Positions 35,788 through 44,748 of a stretch of 64,000 nt of DNA are shown here, in pieces. The DNA is from Brevibacterium sp. S22 (lineage in GTDB: Bacteria; Actinomycetota; Actinomycetes; Actinomycetales; Brevibacteriaceae). The DNA is taken from assembly GCF_004745485.1 (NCBI RefSeq), contig NZ_RHFG01000010.1, positions 1 through 64,000 of the forward strand, in the 5' to 3' direction. The position numbers were made by a program, and so were the translations under genes. The first letter of the stretch is position 1. Each line of letters opens with the position of its first letter. Below the pieces are notes generated by a model that ran no database searches, was not told the origin of the DNA, and saw only the letters and a program-made list of their open reading frames with translations.

Positions 35788-37185
35788 TCAGAGCGCTGGA
35801 TGCCTTCGATGGAAGTCGGTGACCTGTTGGAAAGCATCGGCGATCCTCACCAGCGTCCTTTCACTCAACGCCCTTCCGACGAGCTGCCCAGCGACCGGGA
35901 GTCCCTCATTCGCCGTGAAGCCTGTGGGGAATGTGATTGTAGGCATTTGACTCATTGTGAACGGCACAGTGTAGCGGTGCACTTCGGCCAGCTGGTCCGC
36001 TCCCATCGTCATCATGTCGGCAGCAGGCGGTGCTTCATAAGGCAAACCTGGAATCAACATCGCATCGACTTCGGACAGCACGTGTGCGACAGTACCTTTG
36101 AAGTCTTCGCGCCGCCGGAGCACCTCCTGATAGTCGACTGCCGAAACGTTCTTTCCGATGTCGATCACTTCTGCGAGTGCATCCCCATATTCGCCACGAT
36201 GAGCCTCGAACCAATCACCGTGCGCACGAGCTGTCTGGACTCCACACACCGTGAACCAGTCATCATTGATCAGCTCCGGATCGGGGAAATTCACGGGCAC
36301 GACCGTAGCCCCAAGTTCTTCCAACGTCGCCACAGCGGACAGCAGACTTCGGCGTACTGTCTCCGACACACCGGTCAACGCCCACCAGTAGTCGATCCCG
36401 AGGCGCACACCGCTCAGGTCCCCACTCGAGCGAGTTTCGAAGTCCTCGACCGGAACCGACAGTGAGGTGGGATCGTTGGGGTCGAATCCGGCAATTGCAC
36501 CGAGAATGATCCCGGCATCGCGCGCCGATCGCGCCATCGGGCCGACGTGGTCGAGAGTGCCAGCCAATTCGAAGACACCGTAGCGGCTGCATCTCCCCCA
36601 CGTGGGTTTCAGGCCGGTCACTCCGTTTGCCGACGACGGCATGCGGATTGACCCTCCGGTGTCAGACCCCAAAGTGGCTATTGCCAGACCCCCTGCCGTC
36701 GAGGATCCGCTGCCACTCGACGACACACCGACCCATCTGTCCAGGCCCCACGGGTTCCGAGGTGGTTCAAATGGAAGCGTGTGTTCCCCGTACACGCCCT
36801 CAGTGGTGTGGACACGACCGAGGATGACTGCCCCGGCCTCGCGGAGACGTTCGACCACTGTAGCTGTGACTGATGCGTTGAGCCCTCGACGACTCGGCAT
36901 TCCGATTTCAAACGGGCGACCAGCGTCTCCGTAGATGTCTTTGATGGCAATCGGAACACCGTGAAGCGGACCACGCCAAACCCCTTGGGCGTAGGCTTCG
37001 TCAGCGCTCCGTGCTTCGGCTAGCGCCGCATCTTCATCAATAGACGAGTATGCCTTGAGAACTGGATCCACTTCGCCGATCCGGCTGAGCATGTGCTCGA
37101 TGACTTCGACAGAGCTGAGCTCCCGTCTGGCAATACGCCCGGAGACTTCTTCGATTGATTCGTAATGCAGTTGATCACTGGTCAT
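35788..37185 (-). CDS. amidase (amidase signature family)
   Basis: The 465-residue protein has the Ser-cisSer-Lys triad signature: catalytic Lys in VPIAIKDIYG near residue 80, cis-Ser in VSSSGSGSS near 155, and nucleophile in LGSDTGGSIRMPSS. Such enzymes hydrolyse amides such as allophanate, carbamoyl or aryl amides. The ATG at 37185 has AAGGAG six bases upstream and overlaps the permease stop by 11 bp. The operon permease-amidase suggests that an imported nitrogen compound is deamidated. GC content is lower than in the flanks, suggesting recent acquisition. Confidence 0.88.
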   Translation of the reverse strand: MTSDQLHYESIEEVSGRIARRELSSVEVIEHMLSRIGEVDPVLKAYSSIDEDAALAEARSADEAYAQGVWRGPLHGVPIAIKDIYGDAGRPFEIGMPSRRGLNASVTATVVERLREAGAVILGRVHTTEGVYGEHTLPFEPPRNPWGLDRWVGVSSSGSGSSTAGGLAIATLGSDTGGSIRMPSSANGVTGLKPTWGRCSRYGVFELAGTLDHVGPMARSARDAGIILGAIAGFDPNDPTSLSVPVEDFETRSSGDLSGVRLGIDYWWALTGVSETVRRSLLSAVATLEELGATVVPVNFPDPELINDDWFTVCGVQTARAHGDWFEAHRGEYGDALAEVIDIGKNVSAVDYQEVLRRREDFKGTVAHVLSEVDAMLIPGLPYEAPPAADMMTMGADQLAEVHRYTVPFTMSQMPTITFPTGFTANEGLPVAGQLVGRALSERTLVRIADAFQQVTDFHRRHPAL

Positions 37186-38617
37186 TGACTTCTCCTTCAA
37201 GAATCGTGTTGTCTTCAGTCGTTGCCTTCCGCGAATAGAACCGCCCCTGGGTCATTAGCGTCAGTAGGATGTGAATGACAGGGCCGACGAACATAGCAAT
37301 GAACGACGCGTAGTAAACCGGGTAGAGGCCGGCGAGTCCGCAGCCGCCGATCGCCACGGCAACTGCCATCGCGATCATGCCGCATGGGTTCCAATCGCGA
37401 ATCGCTTGCTCGTCGTACTCGATCTTCTCCGATGGCGCGAATTTGAAGCACTTCCGGCAGATGAAATAGTCAGCGAGAAGAATGAAGATCCACGTGTTCG
37501 TCATGATCCCTGTAACTGCCAGGAAGGTGTCGGTGTACTGAAGAACATTCACCGGATAGAGAATGATGCCCAACAGCAGAAGCCCGACCATCCACCAATT
37601 TCGCCGGATCGGCTTCTTCGCAAATGCATCCCACGTGTTCGAAAACGCCAGTGAACCCGAGTACAGGTTCATCACATTGATTCTGATCTGCGTGATGATT
37701 GCGAAGACCACTCCGAGGAAGCCCATGACGAGGGCGAAGACGAAGCCGGGATCCGTTGAGTAGAGCACAGGATCGCCTTCGGTGATGCTCGGATAAATGG
37801 TGAAGGCGATGAGAGAGCCGAGCACCAGAACGACGGCGATCATGATCATCTCACCAAACATGATTCCCGCGGTACCCCGGTAGCCGATCTGCGGTCGCGA
37901 GAACCTCCCATAGTCGGTGGCAAGCAGTGCTTGGAACACGATCTGTCCGTTCACGAGAGAGAAGGCCTGCCACATGACAGTCGGATCGTCAGGAGAGAGC
38001 GATTCCCACTGTCCTGGCCCAACGATTCCATGCCCCTGAGAAAGCATGAAGATGCCGACGATGAACAGCACCAAGAAGATCGGCATCCCGAATTTCTGCA
38101 GGATGTTCATCGAATGCATCCCTCGCCAAGCAAAGAAGAGAGCCGCTGCCCCGACCAGAGCGAAGATGATGCTGGCGGTTACCGATCCTTGTCCAACGCC
38201 GAAGTACTGGCTGAGGGCATGCGAAACGATGCTTCCTTCGAAGATGAAGTAGAAGATGTAGTTGATTCCGTAGATGAATGACGCCACCGCTGAACCCTTG
38301 GCTCCAAAGCCGAGCCCGCGGGTCAGCAGGACGAGGCTCAGCCCCTCCTTCGAAGCTATTCGCATGATCAAGGATCCGAGGACAGTTGACACGACGACAA
38401 GATAACCGATCGGAACGAGCATCATCGGCCAGCCGACCAAAAAGCCGATCTGCCCACCAAGGGTAAACCAGAACATCGCGGTCACATTTCCGGTCAGAAT
38501 CAGCAGAATGGCGAAAGCGGGCCATCTCTGAGAGCGGGGAACTCTTTCTGTTGCGTAACTTTCCATCTGGTCGTCCAGCGACGTTGCTGGGCTCTGGAAC
38601 GCGTCTTTGAGCGCCAA
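37175..38617 (-). CDS. NCS1 family nucleobase/allantoin permease
   Basis: The 480-residue membrane transporter has twelve helices. It resembles CodB/PucI-type NCS1 carriers: GNVTAMFWFTLGGQIGFLVGWP near the N-terminus, GPGQWESLSP in the middle and FLAVTGIMTNTWIFILLADY near helix 10. It would import a purine, pyrimidine, hydantoin or related compound with protons or sodium. The start is TTG at 38617 with AAGAGG upstream. It is followed by an overlapping amidase gene and is divergent from a GntR regulator, so cargo and enzyme are probably induced together. Confidence 0.87.
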   Translation of the reverse strand: MALKDAFQSPATSLDDQMESYATERVPRSQRWPAFAILLILTGNVTAMFWFTLGGQIGFLVGWPMMLVPIGYLVVVSTVLGSLIMRIASKEGLSLVLLTRGLGFGAKGSAVASFIYGINYIFYFIFEGSIVSHALSQYFGVGQGSVTASIIFALVGAAALFFAWRGMHSMNILQKFGMPIFLVLFIVGIFMLSQGHGIVGPGQWESLSPDDPTVMWQAFSLVNGQIVFQALLATDYGRFSRPQIGYRGTAGIMFGEMIMIAVVLVLGSLIAFTIYPSITEGDPVLYSTDPGFVFALVMGFLGVVFAIITQIRINVMNLYSGSLAFSNTWDAFAKKPIRRNWWMVGLLLLGIILYPVNVLQYTDTFLAVTGIMTNTWIFILLADYFICRKCFKFAPSEKIEYDEQAIRDWNPCGMIAMAVAVAIGGCGLAGLYPVYYASFIAMFVGPVIHILLTLMTQGRFYSRKATTEDNTILEGEVNDQ

Positions 38618-38917
38618 TTGGACCTCTTTCTTAGAAGGTTCCTGCCAGACTCACACCGCCGCCATCGAACCGCAATAGTTCCGGACACATCATCTCGGGC
38701 CTTAAGACTGCATTTTTACACAGCAATTGTGCGCGGTTTGCTATCAATACATGTTTCCGCAGAATTGCGATAATACGAACGTGTCGAGAGAAACCGAAAT
38801 CACCGTCGCCGTAGACGGTTAGGAAACGAAATCAACCTGAGCGCCCCCGCCTCACAACCGTCTTGAAGTAAAATCGCACCAACGGATCTCAGACTTCGAC
38901 GAACGGTTCCCCCTACA
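38618..38917. other. 300-bp divergent control region, AT-rich
   Basis: This gap between the TTG-started permease gene (minus) and the GntR gene (plus) is clearly AT-richer than its flanks, especially 38705-38780. It should hold both promoters and the GntR operator. TAAAAT at 38869-38874 could be a -10 for gntR. I could not fix an operator with confidence. Confidence 0.4.
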
Positions 38918-39550
38918 TTGACTCTCTCCGAACAGGCCTACGGTGCCATCGAGGACATGATCATCCACGGCAGACTCGAGGCCGGGTCCTATGTCACGGA
39001 GAACCAGATCATTGAGAAGGTCGGCCTGGGGCGCACCCCGGTTCGTGAGGCGTTGCAGCGTCTCTCGCACGAACATATGGTGACGATCCGTCCGCGCAAG
39101 GGCATCTACATCCCCATCCTCGACTTCGAAACCGAGCTGCGGATCCTCGAGGTGCGACGCGAGCTCGATGTCGTCGCCGTCCGCCTGGCGGCGAAGCGCG
39201 CCACCGAGGAACAGCGGATACAGATGCGAGCCATGGCCGAACGTCTCCAGCACCTCGACGCCGACCTTGCAAACTATGCCGAGACTATCCGCGAGACCCA
39301 CCAGCTGCTCGCCGATGCCACGAAGAACCCATACCTCATCGAATCCATGTTGCCGTTGCAGAATCTCTCGCGGCGCTACTGGGTCTCGAACATCGTCGAC
39401 CCCGCCCCGGAGATCGCCACCACCGCCGACTGCCACGCGCGGATGCTGCGAGGCGCGGCCGACCGTGACCCGGAGTCAGCCGAAGCCGCCGCTTACGAAC
39501 TCAACGACTACCTCGTCGATTTCGCCACCAGGTCTGCCCGCGATTCCTGA
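38918..39550 (+). CDS. GntR family regulator (FCD type)
   Basis: The 210-residue protein has an N-terminal winged helix (LSEQAYGAIEDMII, LGRTPVREALQRLS, VTIRPRKGIYI). It also has a helical FCD ligand domain with ETHQLLADATKNPYLIES and DCHARMLRGA metal-binding histidines. The only plausible start is TTG at 38918, because the frame is open upstream to 38867 without ATG or GTG. It is divergent from the NCS1 permease/amidase operon and convergent with the flavin reductase operon, and probably controls one or both nucleobase-type transport operons. Confidence 0.83.
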   Translation: MTLSEQAYGAIEDMIIHGRLEAGSYVTENQIIEKVGLGRTPVREALQRLSHEHMVTIRPRKGIYIPILDFETELRILEVRRELDVVAVRLAAKRATEEQRIQMRAMAERLQHLDADLANYAETIRETHQLLADATKNPYLIESMLPLQNLSRRYWVSNIVDPAPEIATTADCHARMLRGAADRDPESAEAAAYELNDYLVDFATRSARDS

Positions 39551-39705
39551 TCGCGGCAAAGCCCTGCTGTGACCGATCCCTGACAGCCGCGGAACATTGA
39601 TCCGGGCCCACGCCTCGCACCGATCCAGCCCTCAACGTAGTGAGGACCGAAGCCGGGATTCACAGCAGACTCCGGACCCCATTCACGAAGCGAACGCGAA
39701 CTGAC

Positions 39706-40362
39706 TCAGGTCGGGTTTCCCGACAACCCCGCCTGCGCGTCCCCATCGGCACCCGGCACGCGCATCTCGAAGGTCTCGGTGACGACGGTGTAGTCGAAGT
39801 AGCCCATCCGCGCGATCGGCTTGGCCTTGAGGATGTCGATCTTCCCGTCCTCCGTGACGTAGTCGTCGTTGAGGTGGATGCGCTCGACCGAGGCGTAGAC
39901 GATGTCGATGCTTCCCACCTTGGAGTTGCCGGGCAGCCGGTGGGTGGAGATGTACTTACACTCGTACTGGAACGGGCTCTCGGCAATCATCGGCGTCGCG
40001 GACAGGTCGGCAGACCGGCGGGTGACGTCCATCTGATCGAACTCCGACTCATGAGCACCCATCACCTGGGCACTGATGTTGACCTGTTCGCGCAGATCCC
40101 ACGTGGCCATATTCCACACGAACCAGCCGGTCTCCTCGGCGTTGAGCACGGTGTCCTTGCGACGACCGTCGGGGTACTGATTGGCCGCGAACATCACCAT
40201 CGGAGGGTCGAAGGTGAGGTTCTGCCACTGGCTGTATGGGGCGATGTTCTCCACTCCATCGGTGCTGACGCTCGAGAGCCAACCGATCGGCCGCGGCACC
40301 GTCAGTGCCTTGAATGGCGAATGCGCGAGCGGGCGGTTCTTCGACGAGGGATCGTACTTCAT
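39706..40362 (-). CDS. flavin reductase-like FMN-binding split-barrel protein
   Basis: The 218-residue protein of the flavoredoxin/DIM6-NTAB group shows PRPIGWLSSVSTDGVENIAPYS (FMN site) and NISAQVMGAHESEFDQM. It could reduce FMN for a partner oxygenase or act directly on a substrate. It follows the second NCS1 permease by 52 nt in one operon. The last 15 residues are glycine-rich and may be disordered. No partner monooxygenase is adjacent. Confidence 0.83.
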   Translation of the reverse strand: MKYDPSSKNRPLAHSPFKALTVPRPIGWLSSVSTDGVENIAPYSQWQNLTFDPPMVMFAANQYPDGRRKDTVLNAEETGWFVWNMATWDLREQVNISAQVMGAHESEFDQMDVTRRSADLSATPMIAESPFQYECKYISTHRLPGNSKVGSIDIVYASVERIHLNDDYVTEDGKIDILKAKPIARMGYFDYTVVTETFEMRVPGADGDAQAGLSGNPT

Positions 40363-40414
40363 CTGGTGTTTCCTTTGTTCGTGGTTAGGTCGGGGGAACA
40401 GAACGTGTGCCGGT

Positions 40415-41803
40415 CTATACGGCGGACCTGAGGCGACGGCGCAGCTTGCCGGTCATGAGGAAGTAGAGAGCTGCGGAGACGACGACGCCGAGGATCCAAG
40501 CGATCTCGGCTCCGTTGAGCAGGTAGGCGATTGGGCCGACGTAGACCGCGCTGTTCATGAACGGGATCTGCACGATGACACCGGCAAGGTAGGCGACATA
40601 GGCGATCCAGTTGAACTTGCCGTAGATCCCGTTCGGGTCGAACAGCGCCTCGATGTCGTACTTCTTATGCCGCACGAGGTAGTAGTCGACGAGGTTGACC
40701 GCCGACCAGGGGGTCATGAAGTACAGGAGGAAGAGCAGGAAGTTCTGGAAGACGGTGAGGAAGTCTTCGCTCGCGGCCAAGGCGATGACAAGGGCGATCA
40801 CGGTGACGCCGAGGATGAACAGCGTACGTGTGTACGGCCGCAGCTTCTCCTGCTTGGTGAATGCCGAAACGATGGTCGTGATCGACATGAAGCCGCCGTA
40901 GGCGCTGAGGGTGTTGCCCGCGAGCTTGCCGAGGATGACGGCTAGGAGGACGATGACGCCGAGTCTGCCGGCCAGATCGGTGATGAAGCCCACCTCGCTG
41001 CCGTTGAAGGCATCGCCGCCGAGGAATGCTGCGAACGCGCCGACGGTCATCGCGAGGCTGGCGCCGAGGACGCTGCCGAAGAACGTCCATCCCACTGTCG
41101 CGTTCTGAGAGGTGGTCTCCGGCAGGTAGCGGCTGTAGTCGGCGATGTAGGGCCCGAAGGTCAGCTGCCAGGAAGCCGAGAGCGAGACTCCGAGGACGAA
41201 CGGAGCCAACGCGAATCCATTGCTGGCGCCGATCGCCTCTCCCATGTCCCCTGTCGACATGACGACGATGAGCCAGACGAAGACGACGGCACTGAGAAAT
41301 GCGGGCAGATGGGAGAATCGGTGGATCCAGCGGTAGCCGACGATCGCAGAGACCGCACAGAAGACGGCGAAGAGTATGGCCCCGATCTGCGGAGTCACGT
41401 GGAAGAGCAGCCCGAGGGCCTGCCCGCCGAGGACGAGTCCGGTCGCATAGAACCCGATATAGATGAAGAGGGCGAGGATCAGGGGGAGGATGGCTCCGTA
41501 GAAGCCGAATTGGGCCCGGCTCTGGATCATCTGAGGCACGCCCAGCTGCGGCCCCTGGGCCGAATGCAGCGCAGTGATATAGCCGCCGAGGATGTTGCCG
41601 AGGATGATCGCAGGAATCGACCACAGAGCGGAGTTGCCGAGAATCGTCATCAGAGCGCCTGTGACCAGCGCGGTGATCGAACTGTTCGCGGCGAACCAGA
41701 CGAAGAACAAGGACACAGGGCGTCCATGCCGCTCGGTTGCCGGGATGTAGTCGATCGACCGCTTCTCGACGAATTTCGGTTGGGGCGCGGGTGCTGCAGT
41801 CAT
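40415..41803 (-). CDS. NCS1 family permease (purine-cytosine type), second copy
   Basis: The 462-residue protein has twelve helices with NCS1 features: FVWFAANSSITALVTGALM near helix 1, LFHVTPQIGAILFAVFCAVSAI in the middle and FLLYFMTPWSAVNLVDYYLVRH near helix 10. It is more like the fungal-type purine-cytosine permeases than the copy at 37175. The second of two adjacent ATGs (41803) has better spacing from GGAGG. An AT-rich palindrome overlaps its predicted promoter at 41845-41865. Confidence 0.87.
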   Translation of the reverse strand: MTAAPAPQPKFVEKRSIDYIPATERHGRPVSLFFVWFAANSSITALVTGALMTILGNSALWSIPAIILGNILGGYITALHSAQGPQLGVPQMIQSRAQFGFYGAILPLILALFIYIGFYATGLVLGGQALGLLFHVTPQIGAILFAVFCAVSAIVGYRWIHRFSHLPAFLSAVVFVWLIVVMSTGDMGEAIGASNGFALAPFVLGVSLSASWQLTFGPYIADYSRYLPETTSQNATVGWTFFGSVLGASLAMTVGAFAAFLGGDAFNGSEVGFITDLAGRLGVIVLLAVILGKLAGNTLSAYGGFMSITTIVSAFTKQEKLRPYTRTLFILGVTVIALVIALAASEDFLTVFQNFLLFLLYFMTPWSAVNLVDYYLVRHKKYDIEALFDPNGIYGKFNWIAYVAYLAGVIVQIPFMNSAVYVGPIAYLLNGAEIAWILGVVVSAALYFLMTGKLRRRLRSAV

Positions 41804-41844
41804 CATGTCCTCCGTTGCACAGCTGCGTTGGGTGCTGTGCCGTG

Positions 41845-41865
41845 AAATATATCACCAATATATTT
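41845..41865 (-). promoter_or_regulatory. AT-rich operator overlapping a promoter
   Basis: AAATATAT-CACCA-ATATATTT is a perfect 8-5-8 inverted repeat in otherwise GC-rich DNA. On the minus strand TTGTGT and TATATT are spaced 18 bp apart across it, so a repressor bound here would block the -10 of the NCS1 permease operon. The GntR protein at 38918 is one candidate. Confidence 0.55.
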
Positions 41866-41933
41866 AGTGACACAAGACTCCTGCAAGAGGAACCTGGCAC
41901 CGAGGCTGACCGCTCAGGCCCAGCAGGACCTCG

Positions 41934-42848
41934 TCAGGAGACCTCGACCCGAGCCCAGATCAGATCCGTGATTTCGCGCCGAAGTTCGACCCCGAACTCC
42001 GTACGCAGCACGTCAGCGAAGTCAGCGGCGTCGGTGACCTTCCGTTCGCGGCGCTCGGGTTCGTCACCGGGTCGCAGGCTGCGCAGGTGGCGGCCCTCGA
42101 GCGAGACCTTGCCGCCGTTGTCGAGCGTCTTTGCCACTACAGGCGCACCGGTGAAGCGCGTGCCGGGCTTGGTCGCGGTGAACCAGTTCGACACCTCGAG
42201 GTCGGCCTGTTCACGGGGGACGTCTGCGAAGGCATAGACGGTGCGGAACTCCTGGTCAGAGCTTGTCCGAGACTGCAGAGCCCATTCGGCTTCCGCGCGC
42301 ATCGCGGGCTCCAGCACTGTGTCTGCCGGGACCAGTCTGTGCTCTCCGTGCTCGGTCATGCGCGGTCTCGACTCCGCATCGAGTTCGAGTGCGGCCTCCG
42401 GAGTCCCGCCTCCGAATCCGGGGTCGACGAGGAACCGCCGTCCCGCGAGGTCGACGATCGTCGCCTGGTGCGTCTGTCCTCCTGGTGCGGTCCTCCCGTC
42501 GCCGAGGTGGACGCGAGCGAGGATCGGGTACGCGCTCAGCCCGAGTTCACAGAGCACGGCGCGGATGAGTGTCGCGTGTTCGTGGCAGTAGCCGCCGCGG
42601 CCGGCATCGAGGAGCTTCGCCGTCAGAGAGTCGAGGTCGGTGGGTATGCTCCGAGCTTCCCCTGCGGCGAGTGTGGCGATGACGTCGAGGTTTTCGAAGC
42701 AGATCGCCCGCACGTGGGCGGCCAGCAGTTCGTCGATGAGGTCGACGACCTCGGCGGGCCTCCCGCGAGCCCGACGCCGCAGATCCTCTTCTGTGTTGTC
42801 CAGTTCGAGCCGACGGGCGTACCGGGCGACGAGCGAAGACGATGACAT
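41934..42848 (-). CDS. nat: arylamine N-acetyltransferase
   Basis: The 304-residue enzyme has the NAT catalytic triad visible as Cys88 (GRGGYCHEHA), His127 (GGQTHQATIV) and Asp142 (FLVDPGFGGG). It transfers an acetyl or longer acyl group from CoA to arylamines or hydrazines in the cytosol. It is slightly longer than the usual 275-290 residues. It follows the DUF1989 gene by 27 nt on the same strand, an uncommon partner. Confidence 0.92.
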   Translation of the reverse strand: MSSSSLVARYARRLELDNTEEDLRRRARGRPAEVVDLIDELLAAHVRAICFENLDVIATLAAGEARSIPTDLDSLTAKLLDAGRGGYCHEHATLIRAVLCELGLSAYPILARVHLGDGRTAPGGQTHQATIVDLAGRRFLVDPGFGGGTPEAALELDAESRPRMTEHGEHRLVPADTVLEPAMRAEAEWALQSRTSSDQEFRTVYAFADVPREQADLEVSNWFTATKPGTRFTGAPVVAKTLDNGGKVSLEGRHLRSLRPGDEPERRERKVTDAADFADVLRTEFGVELRREITDLIWARVEVS

Positions 42849-42875
42849 GCGATTCCTTTCGAAGGTGGGCCGCGC

Positions 42876-43715
42876 TCAGGCCCACGGCTGGGGACGGAGT
42901 CCGTGGCCGCCGCGATAGTTCGGGGACGTCGGTTCGGTCCACTCGCCGAGGAGGCGCTCGGGCAGCCGATAGACAGTGACGTTCAAAGGGTGGCAGTTCT
43001 CCACCGGGTCTGACGAGCCGTCCCCGAACATAGGCGCAGAGAGGTCGCCTCCGGGGCAGGTCGACAGTGCCGCGAGCAGGTCCTGCTCGGCGAAGAACTC
43101 GAAGTAGTCTCCTGGTCGCGCAGGGCAGGTCTTCATGAAGTATTCGTCGCGGTCGTTCAGTCCTGTGCATTGGAAGACGTTGAGCACATCGTGGACGTCG
43201 AATTCGGTGAGCCCGTACGGCAGGATCGCGCGGACGAGGTTGGAATGGCAGTGGTAGTCGAAGTCCACGCCGCTCAGCATCTGCGACACATAAGGATCGC
43301 ATCGGGTGCCCAGGGTGTCATGCAGCCGACCGCCTTCCGGGTCGGTGCCGTAGTCGGCCAGGGTGTCACCGACGATCGTGGCCATGGGCCGCAGGAACGG
43401 CAGCGTCGACCACAGACGGTCGAAGGTCGAGACATGGGCGGCTTGCAGCTGCCGGGTCCGTGCCGCCCAGAATCGTTCCCTTGGGTCGTGGCGGTTCCAC
43501 AGGTTGAGGTCGCCGACCTGTGGGCCGTCGACGGTGGAGATGCGGCAGACATGGCCGGCAGGGACCTCCCACGCCTGTCCCGAGCGGATGGGGATGGTGA
43601 CCTCGTCGACGATTTCTCGTGACTGTGTGTGGTCACCGATCTGTGAGTAGAAGTCCCGGTCGACGTCGAGTGCGGCACCTTGATAGGCGGCTTCCTGCAG
43701 ACGGTTCTGTGTCAC
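42876..43715 (-). CDS. DUF1989 (urea carboxylase-associated type) protein
   Basis: The 279-residue protein has the DUF1989 core: IPIRSGQAWEVPAGHVCRISTVDGPQVGDLNLWN near 45-80, THDTLGTRCD-like metal residues (HDTLGTRCDPY) near 150 and HCHSNLVRAI near 175. The family occurs with urea carboxylase and amine-catabolic genes, and its reaction is unclear. I chose GTG at 43715 because GGAGGAGG lies about 9 nt upstream. The frame continues upstream through a nine-base repeat that encodes QAT units. It forms an operon with nat. Confidence 0.8.
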   Translation of the reverse strand: MTQNRLQEAAYQGAALDVDRDFYSQIGDHTQSREIVDEVTIPIRSGQAWEVPAGHVCRISTVDGPQVGDLNLWNRHDPRERFWAARTRQLQAAHVSTFDRLWSTLPFLRPMATIVGDTLADYGTDPEGGRLHDTLGTRCDPYVSQMLSGVDFDYHCHSNLVRAILPYGLTEFDVHDVLNVFQCTGLNDRDEYFMKTCPARPGDYFEFFAEQDLLAALSTCPGGDLSAPMFGDGSSDPVENCHPLNVTVYRLPERLLGEWTEPTSPNYRGGHGLRPQPWA

Positions 43716-43739
43716 TGTGCGCGTCCTCCTCCGTGGCGA

Positions 43740-43789
43740 TGTTGCCTGTGTTGCCTGCGTTGCCTGTGTTGCCTGTGTTGCCTGCAACG
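43740..43789. repeat. 9-bp tandem repeat upstream of the DUF1989 gene
   Basis: Five units of about nine bases (GTTGCCTGT or GTTGCCTGC on the plus strand, GGCAACACA on the minus) lie directly upstream of the Shine-Dalgarno of the DUF1989 gene. If translation started further upstream, they would add an ATQ repeat to the protein. Confidence 0.75.
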
Positions 43790-43920
43790 ATGCCAGCTTC
43801 TGCACTGCTTCCCAAGGGGCTGTTCGTCGGGTCTATGCTGAAAAGAGCGAACCGACGCAGCTGAGTGGGCCGCGCCGTCGCGTGGGCCGAACCGCGTGTA
43901 CCGAGCATTGGGAGGTCGGA

Positions 43921-44199
43921 ATGGCTGAAGAGAAGATCGACGTCGAGATGCAGGACACGGGAGAGTTCCTGGCCAGCATCCACACGGCGGCAGGAACCGA
44001 TGAGATCGTCCTGATGTTCGCAGATGCCGAAGAGGCCTCCGACGGCGTCTTGGGCAATGATGAAGCCACTGCTCGCGCGGCTGTGGAGTTCCTGTTGCGC
44101 CATCAGCCCTCCGGCGACCTGCCGGACCGGATCGACCTCGTCGACATCGCCGCCGCCTACGACGGCGCCATCGAGTCCATTCGCAAGCTGCGCGACTAG
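43921..44199 (+). CDS. small acidic hypothetical protein
   Basis: I do not recognise this 92-residue protein. It is acidic (MAEEKIDVEMQDTGEF at the start) and mostly helical in the second half (ATARAAVEFLLRHQ, AAYDGAIESIRKLRD). GGGAGG lies a few bases before the ATG. The open frame continues upstream to 43717 without coding character. The gene ends 3 bp before the IS5-like element at 44202, so the insertion just missed it or fixed its end. Confidence 0.6.
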   Translation: MAEEKIDVEMQDTGEFLASIHTAAGTDEIVLMFADAEEASDGVLGNDEATARAAVEFLLRHQPSGDLPDRIDLVDIAAAYDGAIESIRKLRD

Positions 44200-44211
44200 G
44201 GTATGTCTCCT

Positions 44212-44748
44212 TTATTGGCGGAGCCATGTCAGGATCGCGCTGATCACGACTGCCGCCCGATAGGTGATCGCGAGCTTGTCGTATCTCGTCGCTAACCCCC
44301 GCCATTGCTTGACGTAGGCAAACGAACGCTCAACGACGTTGCGGTTCCGGTAGACACCGGCGTCGAACGCCGGCGGTCGCCCACCATTCCTGCCGCGCTT
44401 CTTACGAGTCGCGATCTGGTCTTTCTTCTCCGGGATCACCGCTCGGATGCCGCGGGAACGCAGGTATTCGCGGTTGCTTTTGGACCCATAAGCACGATCC
44501 GCCAGAACAGCGTCCGGACACGTGCGAGGACGACCACCGCCGACCCGCGGTACTCGAATGTCAGCCAGGACCTGCGGCAAAATCACCCCGTCATGTCGCT
44601 GTCCGCCGGTGACCACGACAGCTAAAGGCCGACCCTTACCGTCGACGGCATGATGGATCTTCGTCGTCAGCCCACCACGTGAGCGACCGATGCCGTACCC
44701 GGCCGGTTCACACTCCGAATCGGGCAGATTCTTGTAATTCGACGTAGC
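44212..44748 (-). CDS. IS5-family transposase, C-terminal part (frame B)
   Basis: The frame is open from the G5 run to the stop. It contains SNYKNLPDSE, GIGRSRGGLTTKIHHAVDG, GGQRHDGVILPQVLADIRV, LADRAYGSKSNREYLRSRGI and the E-containing NVVERSFAYVKQWRGLATRY. These cover the second and third DDE residues of IS5 transposases. It needs a frameshift from frame A (44708-45127) at 44748-44752 to be made as one protein. Confidence 0.8.
   Translation of the reverse strand, partial: ATSNYKNLPDSECEPAGYGIGRSRGGLTTKIHHAVDGKGRPLAVVVTGGQRHDGVILPQVLADIRVPRVGGGRPRTCPDAVLADRAYGSKSNREYLRSRGIRAVIPEKKDQIATRKKRGRNGGRPPAFDAGVYRNRNVVERSFAYVKQWRGLATRYDKLAITYRAAVVISAILTWLRQ

Noticed and set aside
43740..43789. Nine-base repeats considered as iterons of a replication origin
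   Set aside because: No dnaA, rep gene or AT-rich unwinding region accompanies them.
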